Of a stretch of 64,000 nt of DNA, positions 9,527 to 17,374 are shown in pieces. This stretch comes from Lactobacillus sp. GTDB lineage: Bacteria; Bacillota; Bacilli; Lactobacillales; Lactobacillaceae. Location of the stretch: the NCBI GenBank assembly GCA_022651245.1, contig JALCQM010000007.1, positions 1 to 64,000 of the forward strand, given 5' to 3'. The notes beneath the pieces are model-generated. The model had not been told where the DNA came from. It searched no databases and saw only the letters and a program-made list of their open reading frames with translations. Position numbers and translations under genes: made by a program. The number at the start of each line of letters is the position of its first letter. Positions within the stretch are counted from its first letter, which is position 1.

Positions 9527-9574
9527 AAAAAGCCGCTTATCAGCCTGATTTTTCAGGTGGATAAGCGGCTTTTT
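9527..9574. terminator. bidirectional terminator between ilvD-sufT and ppdK
   Basis: AAAAAGCCGCTTATC pairs with GATAAGCGGCTTTTT around an inner CCTGA/TCAGG stem. T-runs on both strands suit termination of the convergent transcripts. Confidence 0.9.
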
Positions 9575-9623
9575 GTCGTCTAGAGGTCCCTAACTGCGTT
9601 CTGTGACATGGCTCAGCAGAAGG

Positions 9624-12248
9624 TTAGGCAGTGACCGTGGTGGTGCTTTTGATCGCGGCCTGGGCGGCTGCGAGGCGGGCGACCGGCACGCGGTAAGGTG
9701 AGCAGGAGACGTAATTAACGCCTAATTGGTTAAAGAAGGCAACACTGGCAGGATCACCACCGACTTCGCCGCAGACGCCGATCGGCAGTTCTGGTTTTGT
9801 TTGGCGACCGCCGGCGATGGCCAATTTCATCAAGGCGCCGACGCCTTCTTGGTCAATGTGTTGGAACGGATCGGCTGCGATCAAGCCTTGTTGACGGTAA
9901 GCTGGCAAGAAACTAGCAACGTCATCTCGCGAATACGCAAACGTCAACTGTGTGAGGTCGTTGGTCCCGAAGCTGAAGAAATCGGCCGCATGGGCGATCG
10001 TCGCGGCGGTGACGCAGGACCGCGGGGTTTCGATCATCGTCCCGATTTCTGCGTGCACGTTGAGACGATTGCCGGCCGCGATTGTGGTGATCACTTTTTG
10101 GACTAAGTGCCGCATGGCCGTCATTTCGGCTTCCGTATTGGTCAACGGGATCATGATGTGCGGGTTGACGGTCAGGCCTTCGTGGTCTAGCCGCACCACC
10201 GCGTGCATCAGGGCGCGGACTTGCATTTGGTAGATTTCTGGGAAGGTGACTGCGAGCCGGTCGCCACGGTGGCCGAGCATGGGATTGACTTCCTTCAAGG
10301 CCGAAACGCGGGCAGCCAAGGCTGTGCGCGTCAGCCCTAGTTGCTTAGCCACGGCTTGCAGCTCGCGGTCATCATGCGGCAAGAATTCATGTAACGGCGG
10401 GTCGAGCAGGCGCACCGTGACCGCTTTGGTCCCTGCGAGCTTATAGAGGTGGTAAAAATCGTCTTCTTGCATTTTCTCCAAAGCGGCCAAGGGTGCTTGA
10501 CGCGCTTCGGTGGTCTCTGCGAGGATCATGCGGCGCATCTGCAAAAGTCGCTCTGGTTGGAAAAACATGTGTTCCGTGCGCGTCAAGCCCACGCCGTCGG
10601 CACCAAATTCGAGGGCCCGTTGCAGGTCTTGGGGGGTGTCGGCGTTGGCGTAGACTGCTAAAGTGGCGCGGTCTTTGGCCCAATCCAAAAAGGTGGTCAA
10701 ATTGCTTTGCACGCCGGTGGCGACGAGCGGTAACTCGCCAAGGTATAAGGTGCCACTGGCACCATCGACCGATAACCAGTCGCCCGTATGCAACGTGTGG
10801 TCACCAATCTGCGCTTCTTCGCCGGTAACGCTCAAGGTTTGCACCCCGACAACGGCGGTGGCCCCCATACCGCGGGCAACCACGGCGGCATGGGAGGTCA
10901 TTCCCCCACGGGCGGTTACGATCGCGGCACTGGCGATCATCCCATCGATGTCTTCTGGGGACGTATCTTGGCGGACCAAGATCACGCGTTTGCCTGTTTC
11001 GGCGGCTTCTTTGGCGGCTTGAGCGGTGAAGTAAATTTGTCCGGCGGCGGCGCCTGGCGAAGCTGGCAGCCCTGTGGCCAAGGGATTGGCCGCCGCTAAG
11101 ATCGTGGGGTCAAATTCTGGGTGTAACATGTCGCTCAAGGCCTCTGGCTCAAGGCGCATCAAGGCCTCGTCTTTGGTGATCAGGCCTTCGGCGACTTGAT
11201 CACAAGCGATCTGTAAGGCGGCCGTCGTCGTTCGTTTGCCCGCACGCGCTTGTAGCAAGAACAGGTGGCCGTGTTCGATCGTGAATTCCAGATCTTGCAT
11301 GTCATGGTAGTGGATTTCGAGCTTGTTGGCGATGGCCACTAATTGTTCATAAACGGCAGGGAGGCTGTCTTGTAAGGCAGCGACGGGTTGTGGGGTACGG
11401 ACACCAGACACCACGTCTTCGCCTTGCGCATTCATTAAGTATTCCCCGAACAGCGCATGGGCGCCGGTAGCAGGGTCGCGAGTGAAGGCGACACCGGTAC
11501 CAGAGTCGCAACCGGCATTACCGAAGACCATTTCACAGATGTTGACGGCCGTGCCTAAGGTGTCAGGAATGTGATTTTGGGCGCGATAAACTCGCGCACG
11601 GTGATTGTTCCAAGAAGAGAAGACCGCAGTGATCGCGGCTTCTAATTGTGCTTTAGGGGATTGCGGGAAAACCCCGGCATCGGTGTCGTGGTACAAGCCT
11701 TTGAATTGCGTGACGATCGCTTGGAGATCCGCAGTGGTCAAATCGAGATCGGAGTCATAGTGGTGCGCCTTTTTAACGGCGGTCAAAATATCATCGAAGC
11801 GCTGCTCTGGGATCCCATAAACGACATTGCCGAACATCGCCAAGAGCCGCCGGTAGCTGTCATAGGCGAAGCGCGGATTTTGCGTGAGTTCCCCTAAGGT
11901 GTCGACGGTGCTGTCGTTAAGGCCGATGTTCAAGATCGTATCCATCATGCCTGGCATCGAAATCGGGGCCCCGGAGCGCACGGAGACTAATAAAGGACCG
12001 ACTGGATCATCGAAGCGCTTGCCAGTGGTGGCGGCCAACGTATTCAGCGCCGTTGCTAGCTCCGCTTGGAGACCTTGGCTGAGTTCGTGGTGTTGTTGGA
12101 AGTCATGGCAGGCGGCTGTTGTGATCGTGAAGCCGTGGGGGACTGGAATGCCTAAGTTCGTCATTTCAGCCAGGTTAGCCCCTTTGCCGCCGAGTAAATC
12201 GCGCATGTGCATGTTGCCTTCTGTGAAGGTATAGATTTGTTTAGTCAT
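9624..12248 (-). CDS. ppdK: pyruvate, phosphate dikinase
   Basis: Converts pyruvate, ATP and phosphate to phosphoenolpyruvate, AMP and pyrophosphate, giving a route into gluconeogenesis or a PEP/pyruvate bypass. The 874-residue length matches the family. The nucleotide-binding domain starts with GGKGANLAEM, the swivelling phosphohistidine domain carries GGMTSHAAVVARGMG (His about 452), and the C-terminal pyruvate domain carries CGEVGGDP (about 824). It is single, with a promoter overlapped by a cre box and a CcpN-like regulator gene immediately upstream. The bifunctional PPDK regulatory protein often encoded next to it is absent from this locus. Confidence 0.96.
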   Translation of the reverse strand: MTKQIYTFTEGNMHMRDLLGGKGANLAEMTNLGIPVPHGFTITTAACHDFQQHHELSQGLQAELATALNTLAATTGKRFDDPVGPLLVSVRSGAPISMPGMMDTILNIGLNDSTVDTLGELTQNPRFAYDSYRRLLAMFGNVVYGIPEQRFDDILTAVKKAHHYDSDLDLTTADLQAIVTQFKGLYHDTDAGVFPQSPKAQLEAAITAVFSSWNNHRARVYRAQNHIPDTLGTAVNICEMVFGNAGCDSGTGVAFTRDPATGAHALFGEYLMNAQGEDVVSGVRTPQPVAALQDSLPAVYEQLVAIANKLEIHYHDMQDLEFTIEHGHLFLLQARAGKRTTTAALQIACDQVAEGLITKDEALMRLEPEALSDMLHPEFDPTILAAANPLATGLPASPGAAAGQIYFTAQAAKEAAETGKRVILVRQDTSPEDIDGMIASAAIVTARGGMTSHAAVVARGMGATAVVGVQTLSVTGEEAQIGDHTLHTGDWLSVDGASGTLYLGELPLVATGVQSNLTTFLDWAKDRATLAVYANADTPQDLQRALEFGADGVGLTRTEHMFFQPERLLQMRRMILAETTEARQAPLAALEKMQEDDFYHLYKLAGTKAVTVRLLDPPLHEFLPHDDRELQAVAKQLGLTRTALAARVSALKEVNPMLGHRGDRLAVTFPEIYQMQVRALMHAVVRLDHEGLTVNPHIMIPLTNTEAEMTAMRHLVQKVITTIAAGNRLNVHAEIGTMIETPRSCVTAATIAHAADFFSFGTNDLTQLTFAYSRDDVASFLPAYRQQGLIAADPFQHIDQEGVGALMKLAIAGGRQTKPELPIGVCGEVGGDPASVAFFNQLGVNYVSCSPYRVPVARLAAAQAAIKSTTTVTA

Positions 12249-12296
12249 ATTAACCCTTCTTCCACGTTATTAAGACGTTATATATTTACGATTTAC

Positions 12297-12325
12297 AATG
12301 TATTATTTTTAGACGAAAAAAGCAA
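12297..12325 (-). promoter_or_regulatory. putative ppdK promoter
   Basis: On the minus strand TTGCTT (12325-12320) and TACATT (12302-12297) are 17 bases apart. The -35 hexamer lies inside the cre box, so CcpA binding would block polymerase. TTGAAA a few bases upstream is an alternative -35. Confidence 0.5.
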
Positions 12326-12334
12326 GCGTTTTCA
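12321..12334 (-). promoter_or_regulatory. cre box (CcpA operator) upstream of ppdK
   Basis: TGAAAACGCTTGCT on the minus strand matches the cre consensus TGWAARCGYTWNCW at all 14 positions. It overlaps the proposed -35, which predicts glucose repression of ppdK. Confidence 0.85.
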
Positions 12335-12399
12335 ATTAAAAATTGGTCTATAAGTAAATCTTAAACATTTTGGTCCGTACCACCGGCGATTTAGGCATT

Positions 12400-12421
12400 A
12401 AAAAAACCGCTCATTGAGCGG
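12400..12421 (-). terminator. terminator of the ccpN-like gene
   Basis: On the minus strand CCGCTCA/TGAGCGG forms a compact hairpin followed by seven T residues, starting five bases after the stop codon. It separates the regulator gene from ppdK transcription. Confidence 0.85.
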
Positions 12422-12425
12422 CGGT

Positions 12426-13037
12426 CTACTTGGCGGCTTCGACGAAGTACGCGAAGATGCGATTTTTCGTGATTTTGCCGATGGCCCGCTGGGGATCATC
12501 GGGTGAGACAACGGGTAAAGAGTCGACATCGTGCCTTAGGAGCAGTTCACTGGCGGTTTTGATCGTGGTTTCCGGCGTCACCGTGATGACATTTGGCATC
12601 CGCGTCATCACGATGCTGGCGACTAAAGATTCTGCGTCGCGACTGGTAAAACTCGCGCGCAGCAAGTCTTTGCGAGAAATCAACCCGACCAAAGCGCCAT
12701 CGCTGTCCACGACGTAAAGCGAGCCCACGTCGGCGAGAAACATTTTGGTCACCGCTTCTTCTAGGGTCGCGTTTTGGCGGATCTCCGTGGTTGGTAGCAT
12801 GATCGTCTGGATCGGGGTCGCATATTGATCAGCGGAGACGCTGGTTGCCGGTGGTTGCTGATAGCTGTAGCCGACTTTAGGGCGCGACGTGAGCAGCTCT
12901 AATGCCGTCAAGACGCGTAAATCCACGCGGATCGTGGGGATGGCCACCCCCAAATGGGAGGCGATGGCTTCACCCGTCAAAGGGCTTTGTGCCTTGAGCA
13001 ACGTAAGAATTTCAGTTTGGCGTGCAGTGAGTTGCAT
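12426..13037 (-). CDS. CcpN-like HTH-CBS transcriptional regulator
   Basis: A 203-residue regulator with an N-terminal winged helix-turn-helix (about residues 1-60; LTARQTEIL, then TGEAIASHLGVAIPTIRVDLRVL) and two CBS domains (about 75-135 and 140-200). This is the architecture of CcpN, which in Bacillus subtilis represses gluconeogenic genes and senses adenine nucleotides through its CBS pair. The neighbour downstream is ppdK, a plausible target. It starts at ATG 13037 behind GAAAGGA, has an extended -10 promoter and its own terminator. Family assignment is firm; the control of ppdK is inference. Confidence 0.88.
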   Translation of the reverse strand: MQLTARQTEILTLLKAQSPLTGEAIASHLGVAIPTIRVDLRVLTALELLTSRPKVGYSYQQPPATSVSADQYATPIQTIMLPTTEIRQNATLEEAVTKMFLADVGSLYVVDSDGALVGLISRKDLLRASFTSRDAESLVASIVMTRMPNVITVTPETTIKTASELLLRHDVDSLPVVSPDDPQRAIGKITKNRIFAYFVEAAK

Positions 13038-13066
13038 GACAGGTCCTTTCTAAACTAATTGCCCTT

Positions 13067-13075
13067 ATTATACCA
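13067..13075 (-). promoter_or_regulatory. extended -10 promoter of the ccpN-like gene
   Basis: Minus-strand TGGTATAAT (extended -10) lies 30 bases upstream of the start codon. No good -35 is seen, which fits an extended -10 promoter. Confidence 0.6.
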
Positions 13076-13133
13076 TCGTTAGCTGACGTGAGGCCGATTT
13101 GGGTGAGATAATTCGCTTAATCTGTTGGCCTAA

Positions 13134-13886
13134 TTAATACGTCGTGACGAATAAGTAGCCAGCTAAGCCGAAGGCGGCCAAGGCAATGAGGATGCGCAGC
13201 GGGCGGACCGGCACGATGCGCACGATTTTTGGCCCCAACCAACCGCCGATCAAAAATCCGATCCCCATTTTCACCACCAGGTCCCAGTGGATCGCCGCTG
13301 TAAAGGCGTAGATTAACATGGCTAAAAAATTGGCCGAGAAGCTGACGAAGTTTTTGATCGCGTTGGTAGTGGCAAACGGCAGGTGTTCTGTGAGGATCAA
13401 GATGGCCAGCATGATCACCCCGGCAGACGCACCGAAGTAGCCGATGTAGATCCCCACCACGAACACAGCGGCCCCTCTAAGCAAGGGGTGGGAGGTCGCG
13501 ATGCGGGCCGGACGGGGCTTGGCAAAAAGCGCGTAAAGCATTAAGCACCCGGCAAAGGCGATCAAAAACGGGACCGCTTTGGCAAAGGAATCGGCCGGCG
13601 CGACGAGGAGTAAGACGCAACCTAAGACGCTACCGCTCAAAGCCCATGCGGTCACGATGCCAGTCGTGCGTTTGGCAGTATTTAATTCGCGGGTGGAGCT
13701 CAGCGTTGAGCCGATCCCTGTGAAGATCTGAGCGGCAGTATTCGTCACGTTGGCCGCCACCGGAGGGAGCCCCATACTTAACAAGACAGGATAAGAGACG
13801 AGTGAGGCCATTCCGGCGATCGTACTGAGCAAGCCGGCTAGGATCCCCGAGACGATGAGATATAGATCGATCAGCAAAAAATGCAT
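13134..13886 (-). CDS. TauE/SafE-family sulfite exporter-like membrane protein
   Basis: A 250-residue membrane protein of the TauE/SafE (DUF81) family, with about eight hydrophobic segments in two repeated halves. The N-terminal stretch GLLSTIAGMASLVSYPVL and the later GYFGASAGVIML are the paired family motifs. The family exports small sulfonates, sulfite or other organic anions; the substrate here is unknown. The ATG at 13886 follows GGAGGTGAT, an excellent ribosome binding site; upstream in-frame codons are not part of the family. It is transcribed divergently from the adjacent histidine phosphatase gene, with only 54 bases between the starts. Confidence 0.85.
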   Translation of the reverse strand: MHFLLIDLYLIVSGILAGLLSTIAGMASLVSYPVLLSMGLPPVAANVTNTAAQIFTGIGSTLSSTRELNTAKRTTGIVTAWALSGSVLGCVLLLVAPADSFAKAVPFLIAFAGCLMLYALFAKPRPARIATSHPLLRGAAVFVVGIYIGYFGASAGVIMLAILILTEHLPFATTNAIKNFVSFSANFLAMLIYAFTAAIHWDLVVKMGIGFLIGGWLGPKIVRIVPVRPLRILIALAAFGLAGYLFVTTY

Positions 13887-13940
13887 TTTATCACCTCCAC
13901 CTTCGATACTTTCCAGTATACTGAATTCGGAGGGAAAGCG

Positions 13941-14567
13941 ATGACAGAATTTTATTTTGTGCGACACGGGGAAACTCAGATCAATCTGCGTAATGGGTTC
14001 AACGGTGGCTTGAGTGACTCACCACTGACGGCCAAAGGTCAAGACGGTGCGCGTGCCGTCGGGCAGGCGTTGGCAGGGGTACATTTTATCCAAGCGGTCA
14101 GCTCGAGTATGCCCCGAGCGTTGACCACGACCCGGTTGATTTTAGCGCCTAACGCGTATACGACGCCGGTGGCACCTGCCGATGGCTTGCGGGAGATGAA
14201 GTTAGGCCGGTGGGATGGGCAAAGTATGGCCACGGTCAACGAACCGGCGTTACTAGATCTGTACTTCCACGACCTGCACGGGTTTGATACCCGCGGTGCG
14301 GCCAAGGTTGGTTCAGAAACTTACAGCGGCGTTTTGGCGCGGAGTTATGGTGTGATCGCCGCGACTGTTGCGGCCCACCCGACCGGTAAAGTTTTGGTGG
14401 TGGCGCACGGGATCGTTTTTCAGCTGTTACTGAATACGTTGGTGGGCGTCCCGTTCGAGCGGTTACGAGAACCGGCGATGATTCACAATACGACGATCAC
14501 GCGGCTAACCACGCGAAACGGGCGTGAATTCGAGCGCTTGTCTTGGGACGAGGCACCTCAAAATTAA
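13941..14567 (+). CDS. histidine phosphatase family protein (phosphoglycerate-mutase-like)
   Basis: A 208-residue cytoplasmic phosphatase of the RHG superfamily. The catalytic RHGET is at about residues 8-12, the substrate loop follows (FNGGLSDSPLTAKGQ), and the second catalytic His lies in VVAHGIV (about 155). Such small proteins are usually phosphatases of varied metabolites rather than true glycolytic mutases. ATG 13941 is behind GGAGGG. A second paralogue lies at 55909-56568. It ends 20 bases before the promoter of the first aromatic leader-peptide unit. Confidence 0.87.
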   Translation: MTEFYFVRHGETQINLRNGFNGGLSDSPLTAKGQDGARAVGQALAGVHFIQAVSSSMPRALTTTRLILAPNAYTTPVAPADGLREMKLGRWDGQSMATVNEPALLDLYFHDLHGFDTRGAAKVGSETYSGVLARSYGVIAATVAAHPTGKVLVVAHGIVFQLLLNTLVGVPFERLREPAMIHNTTITRLTTRNGREFERLSWDEAPQN

Positions 14568-14586
14568 AAAAATCTCACGCAATCCC

Positions 14587-14615
14587 TTGACGGGTCTCAT
14601 TTGACAGCGTATGGT
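14587..14615 (+). promoter_or_regulatory. promoter of leader-peptide unit 1
   Basis: TTGACG (14587-14592) and TATGGT (14610-14615) are spaced by exactly 17 bases. The same arrangement with better hexamers precedes units 2 and 3, which supports this weaker copy. Confidence 0.65.
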
Positions 14616-14652
14616 TAGCCACATACCCGAATCACAGACAGGAGTGTTGAGC

Positions 14653-14709
14653 ATGACCAAGCACCTAACAACACAACTGAATACTTATTACGGCGGCTAT
14701 TACGGATAG
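14653..14709 (+). CDS. 18-residue Tyr-rich leader peptide 1
   Basis: An 18-codon open frame, MTKHLTTQLNTYYGGYYG, with GGAG nine to twelve bases upstream of its ATG. It contains two tandem Tyr-Tyr pairs near the end and stops directly before an attenuator. Homologous leaders precede the two following binding-protein genes, with the TQLN core, the doubled aromatic pairs and the final Gly conserved. A hairpin GTGTTG (14644-14649)/CAACAC (14669-14674) with a 19-base loop encloses the start codon; the same pair and loop length occur in all three units. Its role should be to measure tyrosine supply through ribosome position. No function beyond that is implied. Confidence 0.82.
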   Translation: MTKHLTTQLNTYYGGYYG

Positions 14710-14710
14710 C

Positions 14711-14876
14711 GGGCTTGCACATGGATGTGAGCCTGCGCGCTTGCATCCATGTGGCCGTCGCATTTAACATGCCGATAACGCCACATGGGGAGAATTCTCT
14801 CATGTGGCTTTTTCTTTCCGGAAAGAAGATGGCCGGTCACGTGGGAGTTTCCCAGTGACCGGCCATTTTATTTTTT
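14711..14876 (+). promoter_or_regulatory. tandem-terminator attenuator 1
   Basis: Segment A (14718-14727) pairs with B (14744-14753) over 10 bp; B (14747-14755) also pairs with C (14780-14788); C (14780-14787) also pairs with D (14801-14808) to form an intrinsic terminator with TTTTT at 14809. These three pairings exclude each other as in classical attenuators. A CTTTCCGGAAAG palindrome and a second, independent terminator (GGCCGGTCAC stem, 14831-14864, then a T-rich tail) follow, and the second T-run abuts the GGAGG of the next gene. Confidence 0.83.
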
Positions 14877-14888
14877 GGAGGACTTATC

Positions 14889-15839
14889 ATGAAAAAAATT
14901 ATTTTTGGGCTTGCCGCCGCCATGTCTCTGCTTTTATTAGCCGCTTGTGGGAAAAGTAGCAGTCCCCAGTCGAAGAGTGACGTTAAGATCGGGATTTTGC
15001 AACAACTCGATCAACAAGCCTTAGACGATACGGAAAAAGGCATTCGCGAAGAATTGAAGGCCAAAGGCTACGGGAAAGCGAAGATCAAGTTGCTCAACGC
15101 TCAAGGGGACCAGTCAAACCTCAACCAAATGAGCCAACAATTGAGCCGGATGAACAACACGGTGAACATCTCGATCGGCTCTGCGGCCTCGCAAGCCATG
15201 GAGAAGGCAGGCAACAAGACACCGTTGATCTTCTCAGCAATCACCGACCCGGTGGCTGCGGGTCTGATCACCAAGTCAGCGTTGCAGGCCCCCGACAAGA
15301 ATGCCACCGGCGTCACCGTTTTGGCGAACGTTAAGATGCAGTTGGAATTGCTTCACAAGATGTTCCCCCAGGCCAAGAAGATCGGGATGATGTACGATGC
15401 CGGTGAACCTAACGCGATGGCGATCGTCAAGCGAGCCCGCAAGGCGATGAAGCAGCTAGGGATGACGCCGGTTGAAATGACGGTCGCCTCTGCTTCTGAT
15501 GTTGAATCTACGGCCCGGGCGCTGTGCAAGAAGTCCGATGCCTTGTTTATTCCCAATGACCACGTGGCCGCAGTGGGGATGGCGACGATCGGTAAAGTCT
15601 CCGAAGCCACGAAGGTCCCAGTTGTCAACACGGACCCAACAATGATCCAATTCGCCGGAGTGGCAACTAAAGGGGCTAGCTTTGAAGATATTGGCAAGCA
15701 AACTGCGGACATGGCGATCAAGATCATCAAAGGCAAGAAAGTCAAAGACATCCCAGTCGAAGGCCCTAAGCACATCAAGTTGGTCACGAACGCTAAGCGG
15801 ATGAAGCTTTTCGGCGTTACCAAAGACATGTTGAAGTAA
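14889..15839 (+). CDS. ABC transporter substrate-binding lipoprotein 1 (predicted tyrosine-linked)
   Basis: A 316-residue lipoprotein of the ABC_sub_bind (TrpX-like) family. The signal peptide ends in LLAAC (Cys about 20) and the mature protein starts with KIGILQQLDQ, the conserved entry to the first alpha/beta lobe. It is paralogous to the next two binding proteins but more diverged (for example it has QQLDQQALDD where the others have QLIDQ.AL). GGAGG lies eight bases before ATG 14889. The upstream leader peptide is Tyr-rich, so I infer tyrosine or a related aromatic compound as ligand; the family as such includes tryptophan and other ligands. It must share the permease and ATPase encoded further downstream. 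Confidence 0.88.
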   Translation: MKKIIFGLAAAMSLLLLAACGKSSSPQSKSDVKIGILQQLDQQALDDTEKGIREELKAKGYGKAKIKLLNAQGDQSNLNQMSQQLSRMNNTVNISIGSAASQAMEKAGNKTPLIFSAITDPVAAGLITKSALQAPDKNATGVTVLANVKMQLELLHKMFPQAKKIGMMYDAGEPNAMAIVKRARKAMKQLGMTPVEMTVASASDVESTARALCKKSDALFIPNDHVAAVGMATIGKVSEATKVPVVNTDPTMIQFAGVATKGASFEDIGKQTADMAIKIIKGKKVKDIPVEGPKHIKLVTNAKRMKLFGVTKDMLK

Positions 15840-15884
15840 ACCACCGGTGAACGACAGGCTTTTGGGTGAATGTCCCAAATCACC

Positions 15885-15913
15885 TTGACATGAAGTTTTG
15901 ATGAGCGTATTCT
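15885..15913 (+). promoter_or_regulatory. promoter of leader-peptide unit 2
   Basis: Consensus TTGACA (15885-15890), a 17-base spacer and TATTCT (15908-15913). A small CCAGC/GCTGG hairpin follows at 15923-15938 in the predicted 5' leader and is shared with unit 3. Confidence 0.82.
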
Positions 15914-15956
15914 CAGACACGTACCAGCTAAGCGCTGGGCCGAAGGAGTGTTGATA

Positions 15957-16016
15957 ATGACTAAATTAATGCCAACACAACTTAATCACGCTTATTACTA
16001 CGGCTATTACGGATAG
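15957..16016 (+). CDS. 19-residue Tyr-rich leader peptide 2
   Basis: MTKLMPTQLNHAYYYGYYG, with five Tyr codons in the last eight residues. GGAG lies upstream, within the GTGTTG/CAACAC start-codon hairpin (19-base loop) common to all three leaders. The stop codon sits directly before the A segment of attenuator 2. Confidence 0.84.
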   Translation: MTKLMPTQLNHAYYYGYYG

Positions 16017-16190
16017 CGGCTTGCATTCGCCAAAGGATGCAAACCGCGTTGCAGGTTTGCATCCATGATCGGCGTAGCACTTAACATGCGATTAACGCCA
16101 CATGGATGAAGTGATTCTCCATGTGGCTTTTTCTTTCCGGAAAAAGAAGCGGCCGGCCACTGGGGAATCTCAGTGGCCGGCTTTTTGTTT
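16017..16190 (+). promoter_or_regulatory. tandem-terminator attenuator 2
   Basis: A (16035-16045) pairs with B (16054-16064) over 11 bp. B (CATCCATG then GGCGT, 16060-16075) alternatively pairs with C (16095-16108). C (16097-16106) pairs with D (16118-16127) in a 10-bp stem followed by TTTTTC, the first terminator. A second terminator with an 11-bp GCCGGCCACTG stem (16152-16181) and TTTTT follows. Confidence 0.83.
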
Positions 16191-16222
16191 AGCCTGAGTA
16201 GAAAAAAATTTTTGGAGGAATC

Positions 16223-17191
16223 ATGATGAAAATGAAAAAAGTATTGGTGGGTTTGACCACGATCGTGGCGGTCGCCAGCCTGGCCGCCTGCGGCAATAAA
16301 AGCGCGAAGAAAAGCGACACCGTCAAAGTTGGGATCTTGCAGTTGATCGATCAAAGCGCCTTGAATGCGGCGCGCAAAGGCTTTACGGAAGAGCTGGCCA
16401 AAGAAGGGTACAAAGGCGATAAGATCAAGATCGATTACGTCAACGCACAAGGCGATCAAGCCAATTTGAAGTCGATGAGTCAACAACTCAAGCAAGACAA
16501 GAACGATTTGAATTTGGCCATCGCCACGCCAGCGGCCCAAGCGTTGCAAAAAGAAGATGCTGACACGCCAATGTTATTCACGGCGATCACGGATCCTAAA
16601 TCTGCAGGCTTAACCACCAATCCTAAGGCACCAGATAAAAATGCCACCGGAGTGACCGATATGGTCGACGTCAAAGGCCAAATCGACTTCACGCACAAAC
16701 TGTTCCCGAAGGCTAAGAAGATCGGCTTGCTGTACAACGCGGCTGAAGCCAACTCGGTTTTCCAAATCAAGCTAGCCAAACAAGAAATCAAAAAGTTAGG
16801 CTTGACGGCCGTGGTCAAGACGGCGGCAACCACCAATGACGTGCAGCAAGCGGCTGAAGCCTTAGCGGGACAAGCCGATGCGATCTACATCCCGACAGAC
16901 AATGTGGCGGCTGCCGGCATGGCAACGGTCGGTAAGGTCTCTGAAAAGTCGAAGGTGCCCGTGGTCAATGCGGATGCGACGATGATCAAACTGGCCGGCG
17001 TCGCGACGAAGGGGATCAACTACGAAGACCTCGGCAAACAAACGGCGAAAATGGCCGTCAAGATCCTCAAAGGCAAGAAGGTCAAGTCGTTACCGATCGA
17101 ATCGCCTGCTAAGACCGAATTGGTCTCCAACGCCAAGCGCATGAAATTGTTCAACTTAACGCAAGCTGACCTCGAAAACGCCGCTAAATAG
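16223..17191 (+). CDS. ABC transporter substrate-binding lipoprotein 2 (predicted tyrosine-linked)
   Basis: A 322-residue paralogue of the flanking binding proteins, with signal peptide and lipobox SLAAC (Cys about 23), then KVGILQLIDQSAL and the two-lobe ABC_sub_bind fold. It is very similar to copy 3 over long stretches (KGDKIKIDYVNAQGDQANLK, IATPAAQALQK). The start is ATG 16223 behind GGAGG; a second ATG one codon on is equivalent. It has its own promoter, Tyr leader peptide and attenuator. Most simply it delivers tyrosine to the shared permease; direct evidence for the ligand is lacking. Confidence 0.9.
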   Translation: MMKMKKVLVGLTTIVAVASLAACGNKSAKKSDTVKVGILQLIDQSALNAARKGFTEELAKEGYKGDKIKIDYVNAQGDQANLKSMSQQLKQDKNDLNLAIATPAAQALQKEDADTPMLFTAITDPKSAGLTTNPKAPDKNATGVTDMVDVKGQIDFTHKLFPKAKKIGLLYNAAEANSVFQIKLAKQEIKKLGLTAVVKTAATTNDVQQAAEALAGQADAIYIPTDNVAAAGMATVGKVSEKSKVPVVNADATMIKLAGVATKGINYEDLGKQTAKMAVKILKGKKVKSLPIESPAKTELVSNAKRMKLFNLTQADLENAAK

Positions 17192-17245
17192 CGCCTCAAA
17201 ACTGAATAGCCTCCCCCGTAAAAGCCGTAATGTTAGAATCTGGGG

Positions 17246-17274
17246 TTGACAGTCAGATCTTCCCATAGTATTCT
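17246..17274 (+). promoter_or_regulatory. promoter of leader-peptide unit 3
   Basis: TTGACA (17246-17251), 17-base spacer, TATTCT (17269-17274), the same hexamers and spacing as unit 2. Confidence 0.83.
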
Positions 17275-17314
17275 CATAAACATACCAGCAACGCTGGGCA
17301 AAGGAGTGTTGAAC

Positions 17315-17374
17315 ATGAACTTATTAAACCCAACACAACTGAACACAGTCTTTTTTACCGGCTTTTTCGGATAG
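17315..17374 (+). CDS. 19-residue Phe-rich leader peptide 3
   Basis: MNLLNPTQLNTVFFTGFFG. The two aromatic pairs that are Tyr-Tyr in leaders 1 and 2 are Phe-Phe here, while TQLN, the final Gly-stop and the start-codon hairpin are kept. That coordinated substitution is the best evidence that the codons are the sensed signal. Confidence 0.85.
   Translation: MNLLNPTQLNTVFFTGFFG

Noticed and set aside
13914-13923. Shared divergent promoter from the CAGTATACTG palindrome
   Set aside because: It gives a TATACT on each strand, but neither has a -35 at the right distance and the plus start would overlap the ribosome site.
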